64,000 nt of DNA from Sophora flavescens (lineage: Eukaryota; Streptophyta; Magnoliopsida; Fabales; Fabaceae). The notes beneath the pieces are model-generated. The model did no database searches and had not been told where the DNA came from. It saw only the letters and a list, made by a program, of their open reading frames with translations. Positions 48,126 to 60,328 of the stretch are shown in pieces (positions within the stretch are counted from its first letter, which is position 1; each line of letters opens with the position of its first letter). Location: assembly GCA_030762895.1 (NCBI GenBank), contig CM061062.1, forward strand, positions 3,929,501 through 3,993,500. Direction: 5' to 3'. The translations under genes were made by a program, and so were the position numbers.

Positions 48126-48539
48126 GTGCCTAGTTTGCATGCTTGTAGACATACTAAATGTGTCAATTTGTTGACGCATAACTATATTGCTATCACGCGT
48201 TCCTTCCATCGTCAGTGGAAGGATTCATTGCCTGCCAGAGTATCGTTAGAAGATAAACCTGGGAACATTTTCACAGCATCAAATGTTATTGACCATGGTC
48301 GACCATACTTCAACACTGACACTACAAGCATAAGACGACTCTACAAGCTTAGAAAAGGTGCCCTTGTGAAGTTTACATATCTTGGTGGTTCAAGGTTCCA
48401 CATATTCATACCTTTAATTGGTGGCCCAGATGATGAGAATCTCAATCTAGAGGAGAGTGACTCGGAGACCGAAGATGGAAGTGCCAATTCACAAGAGACC
48501 AATTCCGATTCCGACCAATCGAGCAATGTCACCGCTTAA
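48126..48539 (+). CDS. Small B3-like DNA-binding protein associated with the FAR1-type element
   Basis: 137 codons. The first ~95 residues look like a B3/DNA-binding pseudobarrel: FHRQWKDSLPARVSLED, then YFNTDTTSIRRLYKLRKGAL, then VKFTYLGGSRFHIFIPLIGG. A Ser/Glu/Asp-rich acidic tail follows (ESDSETEDGSANSQETNSDS). It lies 0.6 kb from, and convergent with, the FAR1-type transposase, repeating the layout of the MULE-PMD pair. The start shown is the first ATG of the frame; an upstream spliced exon is likely. It may be an accessory protein binding element ends; this is inference from the fold and location. The family assignment is moderate. Confidence 0.55.
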   Translation: MPSLHACRHTKCVNLLTHNYIAITRSFHRQWKDSLPARVSLEDKPGNIFTASNVIDHGRPYFNTDTTSIRRLYKLRKGALVKFTYLGGSRFHIFIPLIGGPDDENLNLEESDSETEDGSANSQETNSDSDQSSNVTA

Positions 48540-49097
48540 TGATGTTGATCAAAATTGTAATGGTTTGATGTTATGAACAAATGGGATGATTTTGCAATCT
48601 GTATGGTCATGTTTTGTTGTTTTGGAAAAAAATATTGATGTTTTGGATCTTAGTGTAAAACTGTACTTGACATATGCAACTATAATCAAATGGTAGCGTT
48701 CAAAGACATGAGGCAGGACATGATAAATGTTCAAAGTCGTGTAGTACATTCAAATCCAAAAAATAACATGATAAACCAGTAATATCCCTGCACCAGAGCG
48801 CTAATTATTGTTGGATAAATACATAGATAATACCCAAGTCATCCTAGGATCCAATGAACAGAAATTAAATGCCAGAATCCAAGTTGAAGCTGACGGAATG
48901 ATATTGATCATGCATATAGTGTCACTGCAACAATGAAACCACAATCGGGTGACTGGAACATTGAAACCACAACAGAAAATATATAACAATGTATATATAA
49001 CTCAACAGTAAGTATATATATACCTCATCTCCATCCAATTGAGTATGATCATCACAAAAGTCTTTTACGTGAGATGATTGAATATTCACCGCACCAT
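48540..49097. other. Gap between convergent ORFs, no gene seen
   Basis: AT-rich 3' flanks of both genes. No ORF with support. Confidence 0.5.
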
Positions 49098-51531
49098 TCA
49101 AACATGTCGCACATGTTTTTTTTTATTATGCCCATGTTGTCCACATGTACCACAATCCAGCGCTCTCTTATGATTTTTGGGAACATTTGATGTAGAAGCT
49201 ACGCCTTTATCTCTTCCTTTAGTTTTGCATTTGATTGGGTCCTTCATTGTGTCTTCACCAATCTGAACACTACTACCTTCAACATCACCATGAACACCTC
49301 TCTTTGTTTCAATCTGTTTAATGTCTACAACAGGCTTATCCATATACTCTGAAAAGTCATCCTCATGTTCACTGACTAATGCACTCACCTTCGTGCACCG
49401 GAACAACAAAGCTTTGTACCTAGCTGCCCGGTGTGAGTCCCAATACCTAGCGCGTTGGCTAGACATGCCACAGGATGCTTCCTTTGTCCGCCTATTTAAA
49501 ACTAAACATGATGGCAAATCTGCAAAGTCAAGATAAACCAACACAGCAACAATATGTTCACATGGAAGTCCATATGATTCCATTCTTTTTCAAGAACATT
49601 TAAATATGTTGCTTGATGGGTAATAAGATACATGCCAATCAACTTCACTAAGCCGATATTTCGAAATAGAGTATATCAAATGGGTGCATGTTTTTTTGCA
49701 ACCTGTGACAAACATGGAAGAGGTTTGCTTAAGCACAGTGCGAAACTTCAAGAACATTTCCTTCGTGAATAACTTTGAGGCATAATGCTCAAGAGATTGA
49801 AAATTTGTTTGTATAACTGCCTCCCCATAATCAGATGCAAAGTCATCCTCAACCTCTTTATATCGCATAAAATTTAGAGCTCGGTGGAAATGAAGAAAAA
49901 AATCTGTCAAATTATAACGTTGTCTCACATATTTACCTAGTTGTGAATGGAGACCCTCAAATCGGGAAGTAGTTCTGAAGCCACAAAAAAAAAAGTCCCC
50001 CGGATATGTGCCGTAGCCCATATTTTCCTTTTTTCATATGTTTTCTGCACCCACCTATTGTCGTGCAACCCAAATTCATCAACCATCTCAAACCACTTGC
50101 GGGGAACTTCCCCAACTTCATACTCACGGAACATACACTTCTCAAACTTTGAAACAAAGGCCGGTTTCCCAACATTAGAGGTTGCGTTGCGAATCAAATG
50201 CCATGCACATAATCTATGGTAAGCATCTGGAAAAACCCTTTTTATGGCATTCTTCATTGCAACATCACCATCGGTTATCACAGAAAGAAGCGCCTTTCCT
50301 GACATGGCTTCAAGAAATTGTTGGAGCACCCAAACATAAGTCTCCTCGATTTCGTTTGCAACAACTGCACAACCAAATATAATACTCTTATTATGGCTAT
50401 TGACTCCAGAAAATACAACTATAGGACAATGATATTTGTTCTTTCCATATGTAGCATCGAATGCTAACACGTCTCCATAAACTTCATAGTCTATTCGGCT
50501 AAACCCATCACAAAAGAACAAGTGTTGAATCTTGCCATCGTCATCAACACTATGGCGATAAAACATCATCGGGTCATCTAATGCCAACCCACGAAGATAC
50601 TTTAGAGCACTTTTAGCATCGCACTGTTGCAAATGTCGTTGTTTCCCTATTTGGTTGTATATGTCCTTTTTACGAAACCCAATCTTTCCAAAACCTGCGC
50701 ATTGGCTGCCAAAAGAACCAAATATGTGTGGTGGATCAATACCGACATTCAACATGCTGTTCATCTGCATGATATCTGACTATGACATCTTCCTATGTGC
50801 TGGAAGCATTCCATAATACTTATCATCTAAGAGGCCATGATTATGCTTGTCTGTAAAACATGTGATATGCCACCGCTGTGTGTGTAAATCAATATGCACC
50901 CAGAATTTTGCTTCACAACCACAACGCGTCTCACGTTTTGGCTGACGCTTACGTGTTTCATTTGTTAAACCCCTGTCCTCCTTGTATCCTTGTCTATGAC
51001 AAACAAAGTCTCGCTGCAAAATCAACCCTCTATTATTGTACAATATCTTCCCTTTCCGCACTGAGAATCCATTTGCTCTCCCATACCAACTGTAAAACTG
51101 ATATGCCATATCTAGACTTACAAAATCAACTTTCCTTACTAGATGTGGGCTTAATCCTTTCAAATCCATAGAAAGGATGTCCTCCAGGAAATCAACCTTC
51201 TTAATTTGCTCAACATTATTAGATTCTCCACCATCAGTGCTTGATCCTGTGCCAAAGTTTGTTCCTTGATCATCTTCCCCAAGTTGAACACTACCACCAT
51301 CCTTCACCTACTCATATGTGTCTTCCTCTGAGGAAGAATCCAGCCCCTGCAGCATCGAAAAACAACAAAATAACAATTAATGAAACCATCAAAATGCCCA
51401 AATCGAACACAAAACCAAAATGACATCATGTCTTTTACCTTTCTCAATGAACTGGACTCCCCCATCCGCACGCTTGCATTATCATTTTGTTCCATTTCCT
51501 TCACTCTATCAAATACCTGTGTTGTGATCAT
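49098..51531 (-). pseudogene. FAR1/Jittery-like MULE transposase, degenerate
   Basis: Minus strand, first exon from 51531, intron about 51440-51355. The FAR1 zinc-finger DNA-binding domain runs from SLDMAYQFYSWYGRANGFSV to HITCFTDKHNHGLL with CGCEAKFWVH. The MULE core has Asp in VLAFDATYGKNKYHCPI, Asp in SVITDGDVAMKNAI, CAWHLIRNA, and Glu in RFEGLHSQLG. A SWIM block (ESYGLPCEHIVAVL) and a terminal CCHC-like CGTCGQHGHNKKKH follow. Breaks: TAG near 51307, TAG at about 50780 (context KMS*SDIMQMNS), a frameshift at the ten-A run near 49985-49995, and TGA near 49588 replacing the second SWIM Cys. All three catalytic acids remain. FAR1/FHY3 transcription factors descend from such transposases; here the stops argue for a transposon relic. 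Confidence 0.87.
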
Positions 51532-52437
51532 TTATTTTGACCGACAATAAACTGTAAAAAAGATGCTCCACTGCTATATAAACTAGATAACCACACAAGT
51601 TCTGGGATACATAATATATACAACTGTAGAATACACTTGCCAAAACTATTCCTCTAGACTATAGATATGTTATCCAGTTTAAATAAAGTATGAACCTTTA
51701 ATGTCGTTGATGTAGTAAAACGTTTAACTCCACCATTAACATGAGGTTACAAGTTCAAAAATGGTGGAGGGATAATTGTAGGATATGAATGCAGAGATCA
51801 AAAATATGAAAAGAAATAAAGACAACATCACTACCCAACGCTGGAGCTTTAAAAAAACCAAGAAATTTCGAAACTTACCTAAACACAGTCCTCTATTGCA
51901 AAATAAGGAACTCTTCTCTTCAAACAATGGTAGCACGCACCACTGCAGGTAAAAGAAGAAATCTTGCTCAGGTTCCCAGTGTCGTCTGATTTTTTCAGGC
52001 GCAGTGGAGAAAACGACACCACTGCATCAAAGGTGGAACCGGGTTATCGTTGTACCATTCTGCTCCAAAATTAACGAGTCTATTCTATGTTCTTTCTTGA
52101 GGGACTAAAGTACGAAATTCATAATTTTAAGTTTATAATCAAAAGACTTTAATTTTATGAAAACTACCCCATATCCGCTTGAAGTTACCGATCATAATTC
52201 TCGCTCCTAACTATTTTACTAACTATTTTACATCCTCATGGTTGACTTCACCATGTTATTAACATAAAAGTTTTTTTATTTTACTGTCAAGTTTAAATAG
52301 TTACGATAAAAAAAGTTATATTTAATAAATGTGATTGATTGAGAGATCAATTCAATCCTATTTATTTATAAAGGGTTTGAGTTGAACAGAAGCATAAGTT
52401 AGGGTTTAACTGTGGATAAAGGGTAGCAGAGGAGAGG
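51532..52437. other. Intergenic DNA and promoter of the small basic protein gene
   Basis: AT-rich. TATTTATTTATAAAGG near 52350-52370 is a plausible TATA box about 70 bp before the ATG at 52438. I could not find TIRs that would close the FAR1-type element here. Confidence 0.45.
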
Positions 52438-55400
52438 ATGGCGAAGTTCAATGTGGTGCAAAAGCGAAGGAGAGCTCTAATTGCAGAGAAAAAGAGAGAG
52501 CTTCACGGAGACCCTTCCACCGGCAAGCTCAAAATCAAGAACCAACCCCTTTCTCTATCTGGAAAACGCAAGCGCAAGCTCTTCAAAAGATGGCGCCGGG
52601 TATTGCGTATTCCCTCTCCGTCTCTCTCTGTTTGTTCATGCTTCATAATTTTGCTTACCTTCTTTTGCTTTTGCGTTTTCAATTTACTGAAGGAGCAAAA
52701 GGACGCCTTACAGAAGGGCTTGGTAAGCATGGAAGACGTGCAAATGGCAGTTGCTGAAGGTAATCTCCATTCATTCTCTTATTATGCTTTGACTTTTCAC
52801 TCAATGATTGTATTATTTTGGATTTGTTTAAGTTGATATTATTTGATTTTGTGAGCAGGGGAAACCAAAGATAGCCATAGATCTTCAGGAAAAATCCACT
52901 TGAAGAAGAGCTTGAAACTTAAACAGCTTAAGCGCAAAGGTAACTCTTTACTGCTTATAATTTACTGTTCAATCTACCACTGCTTCTTTATGGATACCAA
53001 CTATCAAGGATAGAAGATTTATGTAAAAATTGTGATACTGGTGCATGGTAGCATAGCTTATGTATAAAAGATTAAAAAATGAATATGAGGTAAATCTCAT
53101 TTACATAATAATGACATAACATACCAACTTCAAATTTCTATAAAGCTCAAAAGAATTTTCAAAGTTTTCAACAAAGATACACAAAATAAATACATCAAGC
53201 AATCAAAAGGCACCTACACTCTTCCACTAACACCGGTAGTGTCAATTTGATCATCCCCTTGCACGATAATGAAAACTGTAGTTTTCGTACCTGATTCATC
53301 AAGTGAAACCTTCCCAATCTCAAGAATTGCAGTCCCATCCTCAAATGTCAACCATGCATCTCAAGTCTCATCAAATGCCTCACTACGACATGTGTCTCTT
53401 CCTTGATAGATGACAAAGATTTTCACACACAGACCATGCTGGGCTTTATCAAGATTGTTGGTGTTATTTGGTAAGTATTTACTTAGGATTTCTGGGCTTA
53501 TGATACCTAAATGGGTGCACCCCCTTACTGTGCAATGTGGTTATGAGAAACTATAAGGAAATAAAGTTACATCCTTTCAATCAACTATGATTTTTGGTCT
53601 AGTGGTAAACACTTGATCTAACAAGTAGTACTCATGGGTTCGAATCTCCTAGGTGTCATTTGGGGACAGGGGCAAATTGTTGGCTTTAAGTTGAACTTAC
53701 CATTTGATATAGCTTTTGATCTAGTGGTAAGCACTTGGTTCAACAAAAGATCAATCTTGTTTCTTCTTGCGGAGCATGGTTGAGAAAGGAGTTTCAAGGC
53801 AAGGGGTTGAAGTAAAAGGGACGATGCTCCATACATAATCCACTATTTCTTTGGTTCCGAGTCTCATGCATGTTGCATGCATTCAATATGTCCCAAAGCC
53901 TTTTGATTGCTGGGAAACTTGGCAAATTCTTTGCCACCAACACTACTATCATCGCCTGATGGAAATATCTCCTTTAGCATTCACTTGTCTCACAAGTAAT
54001 ATTTTCATCCCCTTGTGGAGGAACTCAATTTGGAGTCCCTTGATGACATTCATTGCAGTAGTGCTTAAGATTACAAAATGTTGGATTTTGTGAATAAGCT
54101 AAGCAATGGAATGATGTGCACCTTTTAGTCCATTTTTCTTTGAGGTTGGCATGGAACAGATTATTAGAACAGGACTCCTCTCATAGTTGTTTTGCTTCAT
54201 GCCTGTAAATTTCATATCTCGCTTTCTTAATCATTGGATCTAACATCTCAAAACCAAATGACTTGCAGGCTGGTCAGTCCATTTTAGGTTTTGTAACTTG
54301 AATAATATAGTCAATTTTCATCTCCCAAGTCCCATTGAAAATTGTTTCTTACAAAGGTACCATTTTTTTTACTTAATCATCTTTATCATCATTTCGCTTC
54401 ACATAGTTACCGTAGCTTGGAGCTGGCTCTTAATGTCCTCATTCTTTTAAGGTTCAAATAAACTTTTGGTCCCTATAGTTTTTGTTTTTGTTTTTTTTGG
54501 ATTTTGGTCCCTACATTTTCACTATTTTGGATATTAGTCCATGCTATTATGGTATTGCTCCCTATTTCTTTTAATCTTGAGTTTTAGTCCCGATAATAAT
54601 TTTTGCACATCGAGGTGTTGGGCCCTATTTTCCATTAGGAATTGGTTAAGATATTGGTCCTCGAGTGAGAGACCAAAATCCAAGCCTTCTCTGACCTCTT
54701 GCCTCATTATCAATTTTGTACAAGTGTAGTGAATATTCCCTCTTTCCTCCTTCACATCCTCAAGCGGTCCACCATATGGAGCATAACAATATCAAATGAA
54801 TTTCTTCATTCTTGTCTTACATGCACCCAATGATCCCTTAGCTCTAAGTAAAACCATTAGAAAGGATTACACCTAAATGGCCTCTTAGAAGATTTGATCT
54901 ATGCTTGAACATAATGACATTGTTTGATCCATGTAGTCGACTCCATCAAGCGGGAAATGACTTTTTTTATTTGGTGGTTGTTGTATATTCACCCAATGTA
55001 TCCATAGTCTTCAAGAATATTGGTTTCTCATTTGATACAGCTATAATATTTATTAGCAATTCTCTTTTCACATAAGTTGAATCATAGGTGGGTGTACTAG
55101 CTTTTTATGGGATGGACCATCTTCTCAATATTTGCCTTCTCTTGTAGTTCTTAGAGCATTATAAAATTAGGAATATAACTATATATGTGCAGCTTATGTC
55201 TATGCATCAATGACATATGGAACTCTAGCAACATCGAGGATTCCAGAGGCAAACCAGAAAAGCCTATCTATTTCCTCATAAGATGTTCACAATTCTTATC
55301 AGATCTTTTTTGTTGTTGCATCCTTGTTGCCTTTTGACAGGTAATCGACTAGACAGTTAATTATTTAGTAGGAGTTAGGGGAAATAAGGCATGTTGCCCA

Positions 55401-57020
55401 TAAATATGAGGAGATTGAGAGAGAGGGATATATTGTATTTTGGGAAAGGATTGTTGAGGAGAGTTTGGGGCTAGGGTGGGTCTCTCGAGTACCCGTGAGT
55501 ATGAGTGTGAGAGTTACTTCTCTGTAATTCTAATCTATTACAGTATTTCTTGTTAATCTGAGTCAGTTCCTATCAACTTGCTTTTTCTAGTCACGACATT
55601 CCAAACTAGAAGGAACTGGATAGCTTGTCATTGGCCAAGGGGGCTTTGAAAGAGTATTAAACCACCTTATCCACTGACCGATAAGCACATAATGTAACAT
55701 GATGTAATTTATATGTATAGGATTCCCTAACAAGATTTAATTTGGATTCAAATGCTCATGCAAATTTTCCCAATGGTGTTTAATATAGATGCATAGGGTT
55801 ACTCAGTTACAAAAATTCGCCCCCCTTGCTTGGTTTGACTCGATAGTCAAATACAAAGGGGTAAAATTTAATTTGGGGCTGAGTGGTTGATGATTGGACA
55901 AAAATAACCCGTGTTACAGATTGCAAATACAAAGAATCCTTAGCATTACATTAAAATTTAGACTTTCCTATCAAGCCTCACAAATCATATTAAGGGTATA
56001 AAAGAGTCTCACACTTGGAGTTGATCTAGACCAAGTCTAGACATAATTTTTCTGGTTTTCTGCCTTTACCCAAACGAGGATTACCTCTCACGAATGGACA
56101 AAAAGCATACAAGGATAGTGATGATGGGTTAGCTATGAGAATAGAGAGGGGAGGGACCAAACTGCTATAGCTACAGGCATTCACTATTTCGGTCCAAATC
56201 AATAAAGCTAGCACAGAAGATAGTATTATAGATTATTAAACTTTAAAACATTAGTTAAAGATGGACTATGGACAAAAATGCCACTGAGCCTCCAATCTTT
56301 GAATTTCCTACAGCATTTGAAATTTTGAATTGATGCAAGAGTAACGCAGCAAAACTGGAAACCGTATGAACTTGTCAAAGTGTTTGGATATGCAACAAAA
56401 CTGTTAAGAGCCTACTCACTCTGATGCATGCCCTAGCTGTACCTGACCATATCCAAAGTTGAAAACTAGAAAGGATAAAAATGTATCTAGATGTAATAAA
56501 TATGTTGTACCATATGCATACCTGTACCTGATATGTACTTGGAACATGTATGGCTTAATCATTCCCATGCCTGTGCATCGCGGTTCTGCTCACATCTATA
56601 GTACCAGTGATGAGATCACTGTTTCATGAGTCATCAGTCAAATACATACGCAAACGATATGATCTTATTTGATTACAGAGTATCTGGTTGCAACTATTTA
56701 AATTTTTTGGTGATTGCATGTTGGACTATGTAAAATGAAGTATGCTGAGGTTAGGCCAATTGGTAATTTATGAGTAGGAAATAGTCGTGTTGTCCCTCAC
56801 TCGCCCTTCTAAAAAGTTCATTCTTTGATTAAGTTTGCCAAATATATGTATTCTGTGGGGAAAAGGACATTTTAAAAAGAGAACTGTAACAAAATAGATG
56901 TTTCTCTTATCTTCTGTTTTGTAATGTGTTAGTGATTTCTGTGTTATACATACAGGGAAGAACAAAAGAAAATCCAATGTGCCTGCTGCTGATACTTCGA
57001 CTGATGCTATGGTGGAGTGA
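52438..57020 (+). CDS. Small basic nuclear-type protein, 4 exons, 124 aa
   Basis: Exons 52438-52599, 52693-52759, 52859-52939 and 56956-57020 join in phase (375 bp, ending TGA) with GT-AG introns. The ATG context is GGAGAGGATGGCG. The protein starts MAKFNVVQKRRRALIAEKKR, continues HGDPSTGKLKIKNQPLSLSG and KRKRKLFKRWRR, then EQKDALQKGLVSMEDVQMAV, then a Lys-rich stretch and a short tail ending DAMVE. The high Lys/Arg content and several KRKR clusters suggest a nuclear or nucleolar, RNA- or ribosome-associated protein. I recall no assigned function for it. No membrane segment or signal peptide. The third intron, 4.0 kb, is full of repeats. This is the best candidate for an ordinary host gene in the window. 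Confidence 0.85.
52940..56955 (+). other. Long intron 3 of the small basic protein gene
   Basis: Bounded by AAAG/GTAACT and ACATACAG/GGAAG. Contains a duplicated TAGTGGTAA(A/G)CACTTG (near 53599 and 53721), a fragment rich in TTTTGGTCCCTA near 54460-54540, and an LTR-end-like patch near 55330-55570. No supported gene on either strand. Confidence 0.7.
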
Positions 57021-57891
57021 ATATGAAACGTTGAACCTTGTGCTGTCTAATGGACACTAGAGCCGCGTAGAAAATGTTTGGAGGAGTTTTTTTTTTCTTT
57101 TTCTGCTCAGATATTTTCTTTTTCATTTTTTTGAAACAAAGATATTTTCCTTTTCATATCTTTATTGGCGAATGGAAATATGAAAAATGCTATTAACTGT
57201 GACAACATAACATATTGAGAAATTATTGCAAAATGAGCCGTGCAGTCTATAGATAAGGGAAAATGCCAATGGCAGCTCAGGGATAAACTCAATATCAAGC
57301 ATTTTGTGCACTGCATCAATAAGAAGTGACAATTGGTTTGACGTTGTAATATTTGGGCCAGATATAATTTGTGAAAAATAGTTTTCTAGCAGGGATTTTG
57401 CGTGAATTGTTTGCCTTTTCTGGAACGTGTTTAATTTTTATTTTTAATTTTTTTTACAGAATTTTTCTTTTTAATTAGATAGCTGATTATTGAGTAATTT
57501 CACATATTTTAATCGGTAATTATCTATATACTTAGCTTTCACGCATATTATAATGTATACGCACGAAGGGGAACTCACATTTCGTTTTGACTGTGATGCA
57601 AATGGGCGAAGATAAGATTTGAAAAAAGCACATTCTGTTACACTTTTTTCATTTTAATAATTTTTGAAGAAATTATGCTAAAATAGGTTGCTTGCCAAAT
57701 AGTCATTCAATATAGATTCAATTTTATATACTTTTTTTATTCCACTTTAGAGAGAGAAAAAAAAACAAAAAAATCAGACATTTTTCCCTCTTATTTGTTT
57801 TTCGTTTTATTGATCTGGACTCATTTCTGCCAAATTAGCTTGAAATCTACAGATGTTATACTTCTTCAATGGGTTAGTAGAAGTTATGAAG
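57021..57891. other. 3' flank and AT-rich intergenic DNA
   Basis: Probable 3' UTR to about 57300, then AT-rich sequence. No gene or repeat with support. Confidence 0.5.
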
Positions 57892-57988
57892 GAAAAACTC
57901 TTGCATGAGCACGTGCTTAACACCTCACTCTTGGATACATCCAATGAGGTGTTGACAGCTCATTAAAAACTAATTAATTAAAATAAAA
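57892..57988 (+). repeat. Left TIR of the Pack-MULE-like element
   Basis: Begins near GAAAAACTCTTGCATGAGC and ends AACTAATTAATTAAAATAAA. Pairs with 63940-63846. Confidence 0.75.
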
Positions 57989-58072
57989 AATTTAAAAAAA
58001 GTCAGAAATTTGTCTAAAAAGAAAAGTCAGATATGAAGTCTCTCTCCTCGGTTTCTATCTCCTTCCCTCCTC

Positions 58073-58438
58073 TTGCTGGAATCCAAACCAGGGCAGAATC
58101 CGGCAACCGTCTCCGGCGCCGTTTTCAACGTCGCTATTAGCCTAGTCGATGCCGGAATCATGTCAATTTCGGCGATCCTGAAGGTTCTGGGTGTGATTCT
58201 GGCTTTCGCCACGATGCTGATCGCGGCTCTTCTGGATCAAGTTTCGGTGGACTTCCTCATGAGGTTCACGCACTCCGGCGAAACGACGACGTATGATGGC
58301 GTCATGAATGAATCGTTCAGGCCCTTAGGAGCTTTAGCCGCACAAATTTGTGAAATCTGGAATTTGAGATTTTCAGCAAAACTCAATTTGATATTCAATG
58401 AAAGGGTTTTGAAATGTTTGTTTCATTATTTGATGTGA
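58073..58438 (+). CDS. ORF of 121 codons, GC-rich, possible captured gene fragment
   Basis: The first ~75 codons are GC-rich in an otherwise AT-rich region. They encode a hydrophobic stretch (ISAILKVLGVILAFATMLIA, about residues 32-51) after NPATVSGAVFNVAISLVDAG. The rest contains FLMRFTHSGETTTYDGVMNE and then loses gene-like character. I cannot name the source gene. The opposite strand is also partly open. It probably derives from a host gene fragment inside the TIR element; coding status is unproven. Confidence 0.3.
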   Translation: MLESKPGQNPATVSGAVFNVAISLVDAGIMSISAILKVLGVILAFATMLIAALLDQVSVDFLMRFTHSGETTTYDGVMNESFRPLGALAAQICEIWNLRFSAKLNLIFNERVLKCLFHYLM

Positions 58439-58922
58439 TGGAACAGGGGATGTGCTCTTTGGGAAGCAAAATGAAGGGGAAGTGCACTTGGGAATTTTGC
58501 AACAGTGATTTGGAATTCATTGGTGGAACCTTGGTCGTTGTTATGCTTCCAACATTAACTATTGAAAAAATTGGTTACACCATGTTTCCTTGCATTTTGA
58601 ATTGAATAGATTCGATGGCATAGCCATGATTATGTGAAGAAAGAGAATCACACCCAGAGGCCAGAACCTTGAGGATGGTATGAAATTGTGAAGAAAGAGA
58701 AAAGAAAAAATGCTGTAAATGTTTAGATTATGTTAAGAAAAAGAATTATAGGTTCTGGGTGTGAAAGTTTTGGGTGAGAATGGAGATTATGTGAAGAACG
58801 AGAATAACACCCAGAACCTCCTCTGTAAATGTTAAGAAAGAGAAAAGAGATGGAAATAGGAACAGTGGGAGGCTTTGCGATGGTAGATCCGTATGGATGG
58901 TTCCAAGCAAGCTGTCAAGCAA
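58439..58922 (+). other. Interior of the Pack-MULE-like element, no clear gene
   Basis: Contains the direct repeat GTGAAGAAAGAGAA with ACACCCAGA and TTCTGGGTGTGA words (58635-58830). No ORF with support. The copia element is inserted at 58922. Confidence 0.5.
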
Positions 58923-59193
58923 TGTTGGACTATAGAGACTTTCACTGTCATTTAGTTTTACTGTTTTTGAGTTTATTAGTTTGTTAAATAAAACCCTGTT
59001 CTTTAGGAATGTGCATATAGGAGTTAGTTTTTCCTGTCAATTAACCACCACATTGTAGGCCATGAAAAACGTGGTTCAGTTAGCACTTCTGTTTTTGTTA
59101 TCTTGTAAGGCTATAAAGCCAACACTTGCTTTCTAAATTCAATAAGACATTCTCTCAATAAACTCTTTATGATGTATTGCTCTATTTTTAACA
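58923..59193 (+). repeat. Left LTR, copia at 58.9 kb
   Basis: TGTTGGACTATAGAGACTTT...TTTTTAACA. TATA-like CTATAAAGCC near 59111 and AATAAACTC near 59156 fit promoter and polyadenylation signals. Confidence 0.9.
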
Positions 59194-59195
59194 AT

Positions 59196-59207
59196 TGGTA
59201 TTAGAGC
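59196..59207 (+). other. Primer binding site, tRNA-iMet type
   Basis: TGGTATTAGAGC, one mismatch from the canonical plant copia site. Confidence 0.85.
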
Positions 59208-59330
59208 CCCGTAACAAGGGCCTGATATAGAGTGTGCGTGTGAGAGAAACAGTGAGTGTGAGAGAGAAACAGTGAGTGCGTGTGGAGAAAGAAACTGCAG
59301 TTTTCTTTCGGATTGAAGGAGTCAAGAAAA

Positions 59331-60301
59331 ATGGCGGAAGACAGTAGCAGTAGTTTCGTGCAACCTGCTATTCCTAAAATTGATGGTCATTATGACCACT
59401 GGGCAATGTTGATGGAGAATTTTCTTCGTTCCAAAGAGTATTAGGGTCTTGTTGAGAATGGGATCTTGTGGTGGCAGATGGTGCAGAGCCTACAAAAGCA
59501 CAACGCAAATTGATTGAGGAGCAGAAGTTGAAGGACTTAAAGGTAAAGAATTACCTTTTCCAAGTAATAGATCGTGATGTCCTTGAAACAATTCTCAATA
59601 GAGATACATCGAAACAAATATGGGATTCAATGAAACAAAAGTTCCAAGGTTCAACCAGGGTTAAAAGGGCACAGCTGCAAGCATTGCGCAGAGATTTTGA
59701 GGTTCTTCACATGAAAGGAGAGACAGTGAATGCCTATTTTTCTCGTACTCTAGCCATAGCCAACAAAATGAAGGCTCATGGTGAACGTATGAGTGAAACA
59801 ATCATTACTGAAAAGATTTTGAGATCGATGGTCTCAAAATTTGATTATGTAGTGTGCTCGATTGAGGAATTCAACAACCTGGACACGATGACTATTGATG
59901 AGTTGCAGAGTAGTCTTCTTGTTCATGAGCAAATGATGAGAAGCCATGGAGAAGAAGAGCAGGTTCTAAAGATCTCCTACAAAGATAGAGCAGGAAGGGG
60001 TAGAGGCAGAGGCGCATTTAGAGGAGGTCGTGGCAGTGGAAGGGGGAGGCAATCCTTCAACAAAGTTGTTATCGAGTGTTTCAAGTGTCACGAGTTAGGA
60101 CACCATCAATATGAGTGTCCTGATTCGGAAAAAAAGGCTAACTATGCTGAATTGGAAGAAGAAGAAGAGTTATTACTAATGTCTTGTGTTGAACTCAAAC
60201 AAGCCAAGAGGGAGGAAGTGTGGTTTCTTGACTCTGGCTGTAGCAACCATATGACTGGAAACAAGGAGTGGTTCTCAGAGCTGGATGAAAGCTTCAGGTA
60301 A
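59331..60301 (+). pseudogene. copia gag and protease start
   Basis: ATG at 59331 (MAEDSSSSFVQPAIPKIDGH). A TAG near 59442 stands where Trp is expected, and a frameshift near 59465 leads to the long open part. It contains the UBN2 gag core (QIWDSMKQKFQGSTRVKRAQ), an Arg/Gly-rich box (about 59990-60050), the knuckle CFKCHELGHHQYECP, and the protease site WFLDSGCSNHMTG with an intact D-S-G. It ends at a TAA at 60299. The products would be the particle protein and the maturation protease. Confidence 0.88.
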
Positions 60302-60328
60302 ACCGTAAAACTCTGAAATAACACCAGA

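Noticed and set aside
52030..52440. Search for TIRs closing the FAR1-type element
   Set aside because: No inverted match to 47545-47760 was found by eye, so element limits were not claimed.
53205..53440. Minus-strand open sequence in intron 3
   Set aside because: Short, with no start or splice context and no recognised family.
55330..55570. LTR-end-like patch in intron 3
   Set aside because: Reminiscent of a copia LTR 3' part, but no second end or target duplication could be placed.
58073..58438. Resemblance of NVAISLVDAG to exosome RNase PH-like subunits
   Set aside because: The similarity is limited to about ten residues and does not extend; too weak to name.
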